This document shows positions 17,441 to 27,457 of a stretch of DNA of 63,719 nt, one piece after another. The stretch is from NCBI RefSeq assembly GCF_022496765.1, contig NZ_VANV01000029.1:1-63719 (forward strand), in the 5' to 3' direction. The stretch is from Acidaminobacter sp. JC074 (GTDB lineage Bacteria; Bacillota; Clostridia; Peptostreptococcales; Acidaminobacteraceae). The notes beneath the pieces were generated by a model. It worked only from the letters and a program-made list of their open reading frames with translations. It searched no databases and was not told the DNA's origin. How positions within the stretch are numbered: position 1 is the stretch's first letter; each line of letters starts with the position of its first letter. The position numbers were made by a program, and so were the translations under genes.

Positions 17441-19321
17441 TTATTTTCTTCTACGCTTAGGTTTCCCTTGTTTACGCTTGTCCTTAGTGTGTGAAGACGG
17501 TCTTTTCCCTCTGCCTTGATAAGCATTTCTCTCTTTTACAAGGCACTGCTTGCCGTTTCCGATTAAGTCTTCACGGCCTTCAAGCTTTAAAGCCTCTACA
17601 ACTAGGTCGTAGTTTTTAGGATTCTTATACTGTAGAAGTGCTCTTTGCATCTTCTTTTCTTTAAATGATTTAGGTACGTAAACAGGTTTCATGGTTCTAG
17701 GATCTAAACCCGTATGATACATACAAGTTGAAAGTGTACCAGGTGTCGGATAAAAGTCTTGAACTTGTTCTGGCGTATACTTGATGTCTCTTAAATACTC
17801 AGCAAGTACAATGGCGGACCTAATTGTTGAACCAGGATGACTGGACATCAAATAGGGTACAATATACTGCTCTTTGCCAATTTCTTTGTTGATATCATAA
17901 AACTTCTTAACAAAGGCCTTGTAGATTGGACCACCAGGTTTTTGCATATACTTTAAAACTTCCTGATCAATATGCTCAGGTGCCACCTTTAACTGGCCAC
18001 TTACATGGTGTTGGCAAAGCTCTTTAAAGAAAGTCGGATTGTTATCTGCCATCATGTAATCATAACGAAGACCTGATCTTAAGAAGACCTTCTTAATCTT
18101 TTCAAGTTCTCGGATTTTTCTTAAAAGCTCAATTAAGTCTTCATGATCCACTTCCAAATGCTCACATGGTTCTGGATATAGACATTGTCTGTGTTTACAT
18201 GTACCAAACTTAAGCTGCTTTTTACATGAAACATTTCTAAAGTTGGCCGTTGGGCCACCAACATCGTTGATGTAGCCTTTAAAGTCATCCATCTCAGTGA
18301 TGCCCTTGGCTTCTTCTAAAATAGATTCATGACTTCTTGATGTGATCATTCTCCCCTGATGGAAGGTCAGTGCACAAAAAGAACACGAACCAAAACACCC
18401 TCTCTCGCTGATAATAGAATGTTTGACTTCTCTAATGGCCGGCACACCACCTAAGGCTTCATACATAGGGTGGTAGTTTTTTTGATAGCTGAGTGAATAA
18501 ACCCTGTCAAATTCTTCTCTAGTAAGAGGCATCATTGGTGGGTTTTGTACCAAGTACTGGTTCTTGTGTTTCTGAACGATGGTTTTACCGCGAATCGGAT
18601 CTTGTTCTTCATACAGTACCTTAAAGGCCTTCGCATATATTTTCTTGTCTTCAGCAACTTCTTCATAACTTGGCACTTCACGGTAATCCATGACATTCTC
18701 AAGTGAATCCGTTAAATAGCAAGTCCCAGGAATATGATGAATATAAGCTAAATCAATGCCTGATTTCATATAGTCCGCAATTTCTACAATTTGCTTTTCA
18801 CCCATACCATAAATCAAGATATCGGCTTCAGAATCAAATAAGATAGACCTTCTGACCTTGTCTTGCCAGTAATCATAATGGGCAAAACGTCTTAAAGAAG
18901 CCTCTATGCCACCGATGATGATCTTAATCTTCTTATAGGCTCTTCTGATCATGTTGGCATAAACAATAACGCAACGGTCGGGTCTAAGGCCCATTTTACC
19001 ACCTGGGGCAAATGAGTCGACACGTCTTCTTTTCTTGCTTACACTGTAGTGATTCACCATAGAGTCAATGTTTCCAGGTGAAATGATAAAACCATATTTT
19101 GGTCTACCTAAAACCTTAAAGGCTTCGACGTCTTTCCAGTCCGGTTGAGCGATGATACCCACCTTAAAGCCAGCATCAACTAAAACTCTTGAAATAACGG
19201 CATGACCAAAACTCGGGTGATCAACGTATGCATCACCCGAAACAATAATAAAATCTAATTTTTCCCATCCTAAGTTTGCCATATCTTCCTTGTTCACTGG
19301 CAAAAATTGATTGATAATCAT
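17441..19321 (-). CDS. YgiQ-family radical SAM protein
   Basis: A 626-residue member of the YgiQ family: an N-terminal domain (DUF3362-type proteins share this layout), a radical-SAM core with Cys309, Cys313 and Cys316 in CFGSCSFC, and a basic C-terminal tail rich in Lys/Arg (GRGKRPSSHTKDKRKQGKPK). A further cysteine cluster (CKKQLKFGTCKHRQC, near residue 380) suggests an additional metal site. Its reaction is unknown. It lies 11 bases after a LacI-family regulator gene and is probably co-transcribed with it and the giant signalling gene upstream. The start ATG has AAAGGAAT. Confidence 0.92.
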   Translation of the reverse strand: MIINQFLPVNKEDMANLGWEKLDFIIVSGDAYVDHPSFGHAVISRVLVDAGFKVGIIAQPDWKDVEAFKVLGRPKYGFIISPGNIDSMVNHYSVSKKRRRVDSFAPGGKMGLRPDRCVIVYANMIRRAYKKIKIIIGGIEASLRRFAHYDYWQDKVRRSILFDSEADILIYGMGEKQIVEIADYMKSGIDLAYIHHIPGTCYLTDSLENVMDYREVPSYEEVAEDKKIYAKAFKVLYEEQDPIRGKTIVQKHKNQYLVQNPPMMPLTREEFDRVYSLSYQKNYHPMYEALGGVPAIREVKHSIISERGCFGSCSFCALTFHQGRMITSRSHESILEEAKGITEMDDFKGYINDVGGPTANFRNVSCKKQLKFGTCKHRQCLYPEPCEHLEVDHEDLIELLRKIRELEKIKKVFLRSGLRYDYMMADNNPTFFKELCQHHVSGQLKVAPEHIDQEVLKYMQKPGGPIYKAFVKKFYDINKEIGKEQYIVPYLMSSHPGSTIRSAIVLAEYLRDIKYTPEQVQDFYPTPGTLSTCMYHTGLDPRTMKPVYVPKSFKEKKMQRALLQYKNPKNYDLVVEALKLEGREDLIGNGKQCLVKERNAYQGRGKRPSSHTKDKRKQGKPKRRRK

Positions 19322-19332
19322 GGAATTCCTTT

Positions 19333-20337
19333 CTACTTTTTACGTGTACTTTCACGTTCAATCAGATCATGAGGTAAATAGAAATGTGTTGTTTCTTTTG
19401 CTTCACCTGTAATCTGCTTGATCAATAGTCTGATTGCAACAGCACCGATATCATAAATTGGCTGATGAATGGCTGTTAGTCTTGGACGGTATAGCTCTGC
19501 AATCTTAGTATCATAAAATCCTGCTACTGAAACATCTTCAGGCACCTTGTAGCCACCATCTACAAGTGAGTTGATAGCACCTACTGCCATAGAATCTGTT
19601 GTTGCGACAATCGCATCTGGTACCTTCTTGTCTTGAATCAGCCCTCTTACTATATCATAGGCATGCTTGACTTGGAAAGACCCATTATAAACAGATTCTT
19701 CATCAAATGATTTGCCATGGTCTTCATGGGCTTGTTTGAAGCCTTCATATTGGCTTGGTCCAAAGACATCACTTTCTTTACCGTTTCTAATTAAAACGAT
19801 GTCTTCATGCCCATCTTCAAATAGTTTTGAAGTCAACTCTCTAACAGCATCAAAGTTGTTAACAGATACTGATGACAAGTTAAGTTCACTTGCATCTCTG
19901 TTGATCATAACAACAGGCATCTGTGATTTTTCAAAGAAGTTCTTATGAGATGTTCTCAGTTTGTAAGTTAAAAATAGCATACCTTCTACTTGCTTGGTTT
20001 GCATTAAATGCATGTAGTGTTCTTCAGATTCCAAAGAACCGTAAGAGTTACATAAGATGATGTCATAGTCGTAAGTCTTGGCAACTTCTTCAATGGCATT
20101 TAAAAGCTCTGCAATATATGGATCTGAAATATCCGGAATCAAAACACCGATTAAACGGCTTTTCTTTGTTACCAATGATCTGGCTACTGGATTAGGCTTG
20201 TAACCCAGTTCCTCTATAACTTTTACTACTCGCATTTTGATGTCATCACTCACAGGTTTTGAATCGTTGATAACACGAGAAACTGTAGAAATTGACACAT
20301 TGGCTTGTTTGGCTACGTCTTTTATTGTAATACTCAT
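19333..20337 (-). CDS. LacI-family transcriptional regulator
   Basis: A 334-residue LacI/GalR protein. The start at 20337 is supported by GGGAGGAAG and places the HTH at the N-terminus (TIKDVAKQANVSISTVSRVIN, about residues 3-23). The hinge helix NPVARSLV follows, then a periplasmic-binding-like sensor domain. It lies 10 bases after the giant GGDEF gene and 11 before the ygiQ-like gene. A sugar ligand would be usual. A CcpA-type role is possible in principle, and a matching operator-like site lies at the debranching-enzyme promoter (60068-60081), but no link between the two can be shown here. Confidence 0.92.
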   Translation of the reverse strand: MSITIKDVAKQANVSISTVSRVINDSKPVSDDIKMRVVKVIEELGYKPNPVARSLVTKKSRLIGVLIPDISDPYIAELLNAIEEVAKTYDYDIILCNSYGSLESEEHYMHLMQTKQVEGMLFLTYKLRTSHKNFFEKSQMPVVMINRDASELNLSSVSVNNFDAVRELTSKLFEDGHEDIVLIRNGKESDVFGPSQYEGFKQAHEDHGKSFDEESVYNGSFQVKHAYDIVRGLIQDKKVPDAIVATTDSMAVGAINSLVDGGYKVPEDVSVAGFYDTKIAELYRPRLTAIHQPIYDIGAVAIRLLIKQITGEAKETTHFYLPHDLIERESTRKK

Positions 20338-20347
20338 ATCTTCCTCC

Positions 20348-23300
20348 CTATATAATACTTGCAATTACACCAGAAATTGCATTCACAAAATTCGTTGTAT
20401 TAAAGCTGAACTCCTTGGTTGAAATTGGCACACTCACAATTAAGATACCCTTGTTTTCATCTTTATATCTTAAAGGTGAAACAATCAGTGATTTCCAATT
20501 GGGTACATTCTTATCATCTAATTCACTGGTATCATTCCAATTTATAAAATATTCAGCTTTATTTTTATTAATATACTTCATTATCATATTTTTGTCTACC
20601 AAGAGAGTCTTATATATTTTATCATCACCCGTATATTTGGTATTCACACTATCAATTTCTTGATCTTTTATAGCCACAAGAGATATCTGCTGTGCTTCAC
20701 ACACATCTGATACTGTCTTTAGGATCAACTCAATTTTACTATCAACCTCTTGATTGTCCTTTACAATATTCATAATATCGATGATGGCCTGGACATTTCT
20801 TGTGTCCGTTGAGATGTTACCTTCTAAGATACCAGCAAGCTTGTCAAATCTTAACCTGCTTTCTCCTAAGTCTGGGTGCCAAAGTGTGGTTTGATTTCTA
20901 CCATTGTTTTTAGAAGCATAAAGAGCCTGGTCTGCTTTTTCAATAAGCTCTTCCTCTACAAGACCCAAATCTGGATAAGAAGAAACACCTAAAGAAATGG
21001 TAACAGGTTTATCATCCTTTAGAAACGGCGTTGATTCTACAGCCTTTCTGATTTTTTCACAGATGATCAAAGCATTTTCTTTGCTGGTATTTGGAAATAC
21101 CAAGATAAACTCCTCGCCACCATAACGGCCGATCAAGTCTGTTTCTCTGACGGTCTGCTTGATTACCTGGCACATCTTATAAAGGATTTCATCACCTTTT
21201 CTATGGCCATAGGTATCGTTGATATTCTTAAACTTATCTATATCCAGCATGACAACCGATACAGGATCAGCATTTGTTTTGGCTCTTTGAAGATGTCTAG
21301 AAAACATGTCTTCAAAGTATGATCTCAAATAAACTTCTGTCAATTTGTCAATGGTGGAGATACGCTTTAAATTGTAGTTGTCAACAAAGAAGTAAAGCAT
21401 GTTCATCAAAGACATACACTCTTCAAATGGTGCTTGAGTGAAATTGTTAAATGCCTCCTTGGCATCGATGTACATATAACCTTTAACATCTACCAAGTCT
21501 TCCCTGTCATCAGAACGTCTTTTTCTGATGGTTGCATCTCTCTTGATGATCGGTATACATAAGAGTCCCTTTTGGTCACCTAAAAATGGATAGTTTCTAA
21601 CCAGGTCATAAACCGAGTGAACCAATAGGCCCTTGTTGATATTGACGGATGACTTGATAATAGCATCTAAATTAGGTTCGTGGCTGTCCGGATTATTTTT
21701 AATCACTTCTTTAACTTCGCCATTATCATCTAGTATAAACACATAGCCCCTGTCTCCCATAAGAATCTGGGTACAGTACTTAAGAATCAACTGGATATTT
21801 TCTATCTCATTTTTACCGAAATTCTGTATCAAAGTCGAAACAGAGTCCAAGATGATACCATGTTTTTTCTTGTATATGTCCCCGATACTTGACTGGACAC
21901 TCTTATTCATTACAAAGTTCTTATAATCGGTTAGATCAAAGAAGTCGTCGGCCTTTCTAATTTCTAACTCCGTATAAACTGTTTTTTCTTTATAGGAATG
22001 GCCAACAAGCTTTCTATGAATGTTATTCAGCTTGCTCTTTAAATCCAGCTTGACTTCATCACAGAAAATATAATTTTCCTTATTGTCTTTAGGAATAAAG
22101 TCTGATAAATCCCTTAAAACATTAAAGGCATTGAAGTAACACTTGATGGCTTGATAATAATCATAATGGTCATAATATTCATCACCCAGTATCTTATACA
22201 AGAGCCATACATTTTCTTGACTCAGCTTACCAAGATTTACAGACAAGTAATCTTCAAAATAGTCGACACGCTGGTCCTTTAGAACACCCTTTAAAATATC
22301 ATGTCTTGTAGAAAGCATAGGGGTATCAAAAACAACCTTTAACTCGTCATCTAGTTTCAGTAGATAATGAACATCTATGTACTTCTTGTAGTTCATCAAG
22401 TTGATGGCAAGTCTTAATATGAGTGTTCTTACGACCTTCGCTTCTATTAAATTGGAATGGGTTTTAACTAAAACCTCTATAAACTTTAAATCCACATTGG
22501 CTGTGTAATTAAAGTACTGTTTTCTAAATATCTCTACTTCATATTCAAATACCCTTAGGGTAAACTCTTCTTTTTGCTGAACATTCAATGATGAATTTCT
22601 TAACTTCTTACACCACTGTGATGCTAAGTCGTAGTCTTTTAAATAAAGATAAAACTCAATATGAATCATATAAAAGTCTACTGAAACAAAATGGTTGTTG
22701 TAAAAGTCTTCGTATTCAGACTCAAGCTTCTTAAGATAAAAAGATGCCTTTTGATAATTTTCACTCTTAAGATACATCTGACAAAGATTTTTACATACAT
22801 CAGCCCTTGAAAAAGAATCCATGTTCTTTTCAGCAATATCCAGTGCATGAATAAAGGCTCTTTCAGCATGTGGTATATCATCTTGTAAGAGATAGGTCAT
22901 ACCATGGTTTCTGATATAAGTCGCTGAAGCATATCTTAAATTCCAAAGTTCTAACTTTTCTATAACAGATGAAAAATAAGATCTTCCCGCTTCTAAATCA
23001 TCCAAATAAAATGCGTAGAGTTCACCAATTAAATTAGTAGGCATGAGTATATTGGTTGGCGATGGATGAGGATGCAAGTCATAAATACCCTTGGCTTCAT
23101 TAAAAGCAGACAAGGCCTCACCGAGTTCACCTAATCTTAAACTTAACAAACCTACATAGGTTAAATACTCTGCTCTTTCATATTCTTCAAGAGGTTGCAT
23201 CTGGTCTAAAATCTGACCCACCCTGTCTAAGTCATTTTCATAAAGTGACAGCTTAAGTTCGATGACCTGGACTTCAAAATAGATACTCTTGTCATCTAAG

Positions 23301-25675
23301 TGTTTGACCATGCCCATGATGGTTTCAATGTACTGACGACATCTGACCATGTCTCTTCTTTTGGCATATTGATCAGCCAATAAGATCATGGTTTTAGCAG
23401 CCGTCTCTTGGTTTTCGAATTCTCTGGTTGTATCTAAAGCCTTATAGGCGAAATTGAAAGTCAACTCACTTTCACCGATCAAGTGATAAACACGGCTGAT
23501 TTTATAATATATCTCTGCTATAAAGGATGTTTTGGTTTGAGAATGAAGGATGCCTAGCGCCTTATTGTAAATCTCAATAGATTGCAGATACATATGTTTC
23601 TTTTCTAAATCACTGGCTAAGATAACACAGTACTCTACAGCCTTGGATTTCATATTACCACCAGAGAAGTGATAAATGATCTCTTCGTTACATGGCAGGT
23701 TATTTTTCTTCATATCCTGCTCAAGGGCATTGGCAATTTTTAAATGCAACTGCTCTTTGTAACGTTTATTCAAAGACTCCACTAGATTCTTCTTAATGTA
23801 CTTATTTAAAAAGTCATAAGTTTCACCATAGTCATCGTACTTCATCTTTAACACACCAATAGAAGTCAGTTCTTTTAATGTTTCATTGAGTGTCTGACTT
23901 TGATTTGGTAATAGACCCAAGAGAAGTTCTAAAGATGCCGCACTTTTAAACAAGGATATATGATCAAGTATTTCTTGAGTATGGTCATCAATAACATCTA
24001 TGGCTTCAATATCTTCAAAATTCTGGGCCGCATCAGCTTCATCGTATTGGTCATCTAATCGCCAAGCATGGTTGTTGTTGAGATACAAATAACCCTTGTT
24101 GAATAAATCCATGACGATTTGCTTGATTTGCTTTAGATTACCATTGGCATCACGCATTACTTTTGCGGTAAGCTCTATAGGATTATGACCCACACCGAGT
24201 AAAGAAGAAACAAACTGTGAAGCCTGATCGTAATTAAAATTATTAAGTTTTTTAACAAGAATCTTAGAAGAAGCTTCCCACTCCTTATAGATATCTACGT
24301 ATTCACTATCCGTTTCATAAGAACCGATAATGAAATACTGGTTTTCTTTTCTTGTAATCAATAAATGATGCATAAGTTCAATCTGATGATTGTTTAACTG
24401 ATGCATATCATCTAAGACAAAGACAATTTGATTGACATGTGAATACTCTCTTAAGAAGTTTTGAACACGGTTTCTAATTCTCATCTGTTCAATGTGTTCT
24501 TCAAGAGGTTCAGCAGGCAAAACGCCCCAGATCTTTTCATAATCCGGTAAAAACTTAACCAGTTCTGAACCATACTTCATAATCAGTTCTTGGTTAAGAT
24601 CACCAAACTCTACAATCTGTTTTAGAATAGTTACAATCATATTGTAGTCACTGCTATGATTGTGACAATCTACACGAATCACTCGGTGGCCTTCCCATCT
24701 CAGGATGGTTTCAGCTTCATCGAGTATTCTTGATTTACCGGTGCCTATATCACCAGAAATAATGATGCCATTTGCATCAGAATTCTTGTTAAATTTATCT
24801 GCCACCGTTTTTACGAAGTAGGCTCTTTCATCAAACCGTTCTAAAATAGGTGCCTTTAGCTGGAGCTTTTCATAATATTCTCTATCATCAATGATCAAGG
24901 ACATATTTAAGAGCTTGTCTATATGTTTAACAAAGTCATCTATCGATGTGATTTCATCTACGACTGACAACCTGATCATTTGAGAAACAATCTTATCTAC
25001 TGCATTCTTTAAATTTTTACGCAGACTTTCATCAACAGTCTTGTTCTTAAATGAATAGCGGTGATACAAGTAGTAAAAAACAATACCGAGTGAATAAATG
25101 TCAGCCTGGGCATTGTGGCGTTCTTTCCAAAATACTTCAGGCGCTATAAACTGATGGTAAGTTTTTTCTGAACGCATGACATCTCTATAGAGTTGAACAC
25201 TGGCAAGATCGGATAACTTAACCGTCAGTCGATTGTTGTCTGTTCTGTAGATATGAATATGATCAAATGTAAGGTATTTGTATACATATCCCCTAAAATG
25301 AAGGTATTTTAAAGCCGCACTGATCTCAATCAGCACCTCAATTGCTTCTTGTCTTGTTAAGTCCATATAATCAATCTCTTGGTCTATGGATTTTTCATAG
25401 GTGTAAAAGAACTGTCGTCTCTTTTGCACCTTTTTATCCACATTTTTAACAATATCAAACTTATAGTTTCTGTATAAGTTTGGATAAACCATGGTTGAAT
25501 AATGAACATAGTTGACCTGATAATGAATCATCAATTCATTTTGTGAAAACTCTGGTGAAAAGAGTCTCATATGCATGAGCATCTTATTCTTGATATCTTC
25601 TACAAGAAGTATTTCACCGAAGGCATCGGTAGAGATGATTTCTATTACATTATAGCGATAATTGATTTGCTTCAT
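20348..25675 (-). CDS. Giant pseudokinase-AAA-TPR-GAF-GGDEF-GAF signalling protein
   Basis: One 1775-residue cytoplasmic chain, starting at an ATG with GGAGG. Order: a protein-kinase-like domain (about 1-260), an AAA/STAND-type ATPase with Walker A GDIGTGKS (308-315) and Walker B IVFVLDDMH, TPR-like helical repeats (about 680-1200), a GAF domain (about 1270-1430), a GGDEF domain with GGEEF near 1519-1523, and a second GAF at the C-terminus. The cyclase site and the RETD inhibitory site are intact, so c-di-GMP synthesis with product feedback is expected. The kinase part looks dead: the catalytic HRD is replaced by YKYLT and the VAIK lysine by Arg, although the APE motif remains. It probably senses a ligand and controls cyclase output. 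Confidence 0.9.
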   Translation of the reverse strand: MKQINYRYNVIEIISTDAFGEILLVEDIKNKMLMHMRLFSPEFSQNELMIHYQVNYVHYSTMVYPNLYRNYKFDIVKNVDKKVQKRRQFFYTYEKSIDQEIDYMDLTRQEAIEVLIEISAALKYLHFRGYVYKYLTFDHIHIYRTDNNRLTVKLSDLASVQLYRDVMRSEKTYHQFIAPEVFWKERHNAQADIYSLGIVFYYLYHRYSFKNKTVDESLRKNLKNAVDKIVSQMIRLSVVDEITSIDDFVKHIDKLLNMSLIIDDREYYEKLQLKAPILERFDERAYFVKTVADKFNKNSDANGIIISGDIGTGKSRILDEAETILRWEGHRVIRVDCHNHSSDYNMIVTILKQIVEFGDLNQELIMKYGSELVKFLPDYEKIWGVLPAEPLEEHIEQMRIRNRVQNFLREYSHVNQIVFVLDDMHQLNNHQIELMHHLLITRKENQYFIIGSYETDSEYVDIYKEWEASSKILVKKLNNFNYDQASQFVSSLLGVGHNPIELTAKVMRDANGNLKQIKQIVMDLFNKGYLYLNNNHAWRLDDQYDEADAAQNFEDIEAIDVIDDHTQEILDHISLFKSAASLELLLGLLPNQSQTLNETLKELTSIGVLKMKYDDYGETYDFLNKYIKKNLVESLNKRYKEQLHLKIANALEQDMKKNNLPCNEEIIYHFSGGNMKSKAVEYCVILASDLEKKHMYLQSIEIYNKALGILHSQTKTSFIAEIYYKISRVYHLIGESELTFNFAYKALDTTREFENQETAAKTMILLADQYAKRRDMVRCRQYIETIMGMVKHLDDKSIYFEVQVIELKLSLYENDLDRVGQILDQMQPLEEYERAEYLTYVGLLSLRLGELGEALSAFNEAKGIYDLHPHPSPTNILMPTNLIGELYAFYLDDLEAGRSYFSSVIEKLELWNLRYASATYIRNHGMTYLLQDDIPHAERAFIHALDIAEKNMDSFSRADVCKNLCQMYLKSENYQKASFYLKKLESEYEDFYNNHFVSVDFYMIHIEFYLYLKDYDLASQWCKKLRNSSLNVQQKEEFTLRVFEYEVEIFRKQYFNYTANVDLKFIEVLVKTHSNLIEAKVVRTLILRLAINLMNYKKYIDVHYLLKLDDELKVVFDTPMLSTRHDILKGVLKDQRVDYFEDYLSVNLGKLSQENVWLLYKILGDEYYDHYDYYQAIKCYFNAFNVLRDLSDFIPKDNKENYIFCDEVKLDLKSKLNNIHRKLVGHSYKEKTVYTELEIRKADDFFDLTDYKNFVMNKSVQSSIGDIYKKKHGIILDSVSTLIQNFGKNEIENIQLILKYCTQILMGDRGYVFILDDNGEVKEVIKNNPDSHEPNLDAIIKSSVNINKGLLVHSVYDLVRNYPFLGDQKGLLCIPIIKRDATIRKRRSDDREDLVDVKGYMYIDAKEAFNNFTQAPFEECMSLMNMLYFFVDNYNLKRISTIDKLTEVYLRSYFEDMFSRHLQRAKTNADPVSVVMLDIDKFKNINDTYGHRKGDEILYKMCQVIKQTVRETDLIGRYGGEEFILVFPNTSKENALIICEKIRKAVESTPFLKDDKPVTISLGVSSYPDLGLVEEELIEKADQALYASKNNGRNQTTLWHPDLGESRLRFDKLAGILEGNISTDTRNVQAIIDIMNIVKDNQEVDSKIELILKTVSDVCEAQQISLVAIKDQEIDSVNTKYTGDDKIYKTLLVDKNMIMKYINKNKAEYFINWNDTSELDDKNVPNWKSLIVSPLRYKDENKGILIVSVPISTKEFSFNTTNFVNAISGVIASII

Positions 25676-25715
25676 TTGAAACCTCCAAATCAGGTAGAAT
25701 CTATATCTACATCAA

Positions 25716-25749
25716 TAAAAAAATTCATAAATCTGCTAGACCTATGAAT
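25716..25749 (-). terminator. Intrinsic terminator of the MarR gene
   Basis: Stem ATTCATA/TATGAAT (25723-25749), followed on the minus strand by TTTTTTTATT. It separates marR from the giant signalling gene. Confidence 0.7.
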
Positions 25750-25767
25750 CTTATCAATATAATCAGA

Positions 25768-26211
25768 CTATATACTCATCTTTTCATTTAGCATCTTCAT
25801 GACTTCGAAGACACTGTCAATCATATCGTCAGAAAGACCATCAAGAGTCTCAGCTATATATTTTCTTCGATTTTCAAGAACATCTTCAATCATATTATGC
25901 CCTTTTTCTAAGACTTTAATCCTAACAACTCTACGATCTTTTTCATCTTTTACTCTTGCAACCAATTGATTTCTTTCCATTCTGTCTAATAAATCAGTTA
26001 CAGTAGAACACGCCAAGTACATTTTTGAACTTAATTCGCCTATTGTCATATTGCCATCATCACATGTCAGCATATAAAGTGCATTAAACTGTGGTGGTGT
26101 TATATCAAAATCGCCTAAAATCTCACGACCTTTTAATTTAATTCTCCAGCTTGCATTTCTAAAGTTTTCTTCTATGCCTATTACTTTCTCGTCTAAAACG
26201 TCTTTTTTCAT
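25768..26211 (-). CDS. MarR-family transcriptional regulator
   Basis: A 147-residue winged-helix regulator. The ATG at 26211 has GGAGGG 5 bases upstream. The HTH is visible as MTIGELSSKMYLACSTVTDL, followed by the wing VKDEKDRRVVRIKVLEKG, both hallmarks of the family, with dimerisation helices at both ends. MarR proteins usually repress their own gene and a neighbour; an inverted repeat over its -10 box (26237-26254) fits autoregulation. The divergent gene is an M23 peptidase 225 bases away. The ligand is unknown. A terminator separates it from the giant signalling gene downstream. Confidence 0.92.
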   Translation of the reverse strand: MKKDVLDEKVIGIEENFRNASWRIKLKGREILGDFDITPPQFNALYMLTCDDGNMTIGELSSKMYLACSTVTDLLDRMERNQLVARVKDEKDRRVVRIKVLEKGHNMIEDVLENRRKYIAETLDGLSDDMIDSVFEVMKMLNEKMSI

Positions 26212-26236
26212 TCGTCCCTCCAAATACTCTCTTATA

Positions 26237-26268
26237 GTTATTATATAAAATAACAAGTTTTAATACAA
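26237..26268 (-). promoter_or_regulatory. MarR gene promoter with candidate operator
   Basis: Minus-strand -35 TTGTAT (26263-26268) and -10 TATAAT (26240-26245) at 17-base spacing. An imperfect palindrome with GTTATT/AATAAC arms (26237-26254) covers the -10. Confidence 0.6.
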
Positions 26269-26369
26269 GTCATTCAGTCTTTTAGCGCCTTGACAAGCTT
26301 TTTAAATTGGCAATTTTATCGTTTTATCCCCCTACCAACCCCCTCGTATAGGGATTTTGAATGATTTTG

Positions 26370-26398
26370 TTGAAATTTCAAGCAATTTCTGCTATATT
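26370..26398 (+). promoter_or_regulatory. Promoter of the M23 peptidase-bactofilin operon
   Basis: -35 TTGAAA (26370-26375) and -10 TATATT (26393-26398), 17 bases apart, 37 bases before the start codon. Confidence 0.6.
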
Positions 26399-26435
26399 AG
26401 AAATAACGCAAATCATGTTTTAGGAAAGGTGTTTT

Positions 26436-27449
26436 ATGAAGTTTTTAAAAAAACTCAAGCAATTCATATTAAGTGACTTTACAGTTCTTATTATCCCTAA
26501 GACCACAAAAACAACAAAACAGATCAGACTCAACTCTCTAGCAACTTACACATTTATTGTTGGTTTTATCATTCTCAACATTTTCGTATCTATAACATCC
26601 GTGACATACTACAACAGATCTCAAGCATTAGATAGTCAAAATACAGATTTATCAACTAAGGTTAATTCTAATCTAGAGTTAATTGCATCACTTGAAAAGA
26701 GAACTTCCTTACAAGATGATGAAATCATCGAATTAATTAACGAAAATGAAGATGTTCTTGAATACTTGAACACTAGAATTGCAGACGTTAATGACTTATA
26801 TAACGAAATGACGACAGTTATAGCGTCTTTTAACGAAGAAAACAATTCTGATATTTCTGTACCAATCTCTCGATCTTTGGACAGAACAAGCATTCAGGCT
26901 ATTGAAAACTATCAAAATGAAGACGATGAAGATGCAGAACTGGATATCGAAGAAATTAAGAAACAAGACGAGCTGTCTTCACTTATTGCTTCTATGAAAG
27001 AAGAATCTTCTTCATTAAGAACAGAAATTGAAGATGAGTTAGAGTATTTAGACTGTTTACCAGACAATGTACCTCTAGAAGGTAGAATATCATCTGGTTT
27101 TGGTTATAGACGTCATCCTATCACAGGACTTCGTTCTTTCCATTACGGTGTTGATATTACAGGTAATCGTGGTGATGCGGTACAAGCTGCGGGTTCTGGT
27201 GTTATAACTTTTGCTGGTTGGAGTGGCGACTTTGGTAAAGTTGTTATTATCTCACATGGCTTTGGCTACGAAACTGTATATGCTCATAATGATTCTATCA
27301 TCGTTAAAGTTGGCGATGTTGTTAACAAGGGGGATCTTATTTCAAGAGTTGGTTCTACTGGAAGATCTACAGGACCTCACTTACACTTTGAGATTCACTA
27401 CAATAATGAACAAGTTGATCCTATCGGGGTCTTAAGATATGATAACTAG
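26436..27449 (+). CDS. Membrane-anchored M23 peptidoglycan endopeptidase
   Basis: A 337-residue LytM-type peptidase. An N-terminal transmembrane helix (about 36-56) leads to a coiled-coil stretch (about 62-200), then the M23 domain. Zinc and catalytic residues are intact: His236 and Asp240 (HYGVD), His284 (YAHND), and His315/His317 (GPHLHFE). It should cut peptide cross-links in the wall from outside the membrane. The bactofilin gene follows 8 bases later; this pairing is widespread, and the polymer is thought to localise the peptidase to shape the cell. An M23 domain with all ligands argues against a degenerate activator of the EnvC kind. Confidence 0.93.
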   Translation: MKFLKKLKQFILSDFTVLIIPKTTKTTKQIRLNSLATYTFIVGFIILNIFVSITSVTYYNRSQALDSQNTDLSTKVNSNLELIASLEKRTSLQDDEIIELINENEDVLEYLNTRIADVNDLYNEMTTVIASFNEENNSDISVPISRSLDRTSIQAIENYQNEDDEDAELDIEEIKKQDELSSLIASMKEESSSLRTEIEDELEYLDCLPDNVPLEGRISSGFGYRRHPITGLRSFHYGVDITGNRGDAVQAAGSGVITFAGWSGDFGKVVIISHGFGYETVYAHNDSIIVKVGDVVNKGDLISRVGSTGRSTGPHLHFEIHYNNEQVDPIGVLRYDN

Positions 27450-27457
27450 GAGGCAGT

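Noticed and set aside
20348..25675. Functional Ser/Thr kinase call for the N-terminus
   Set aside because: The HRD, VAIK and DFG positions are substituted (YKYLT, MHMR, SDLA), so I describe it as a pseudokinase domain.
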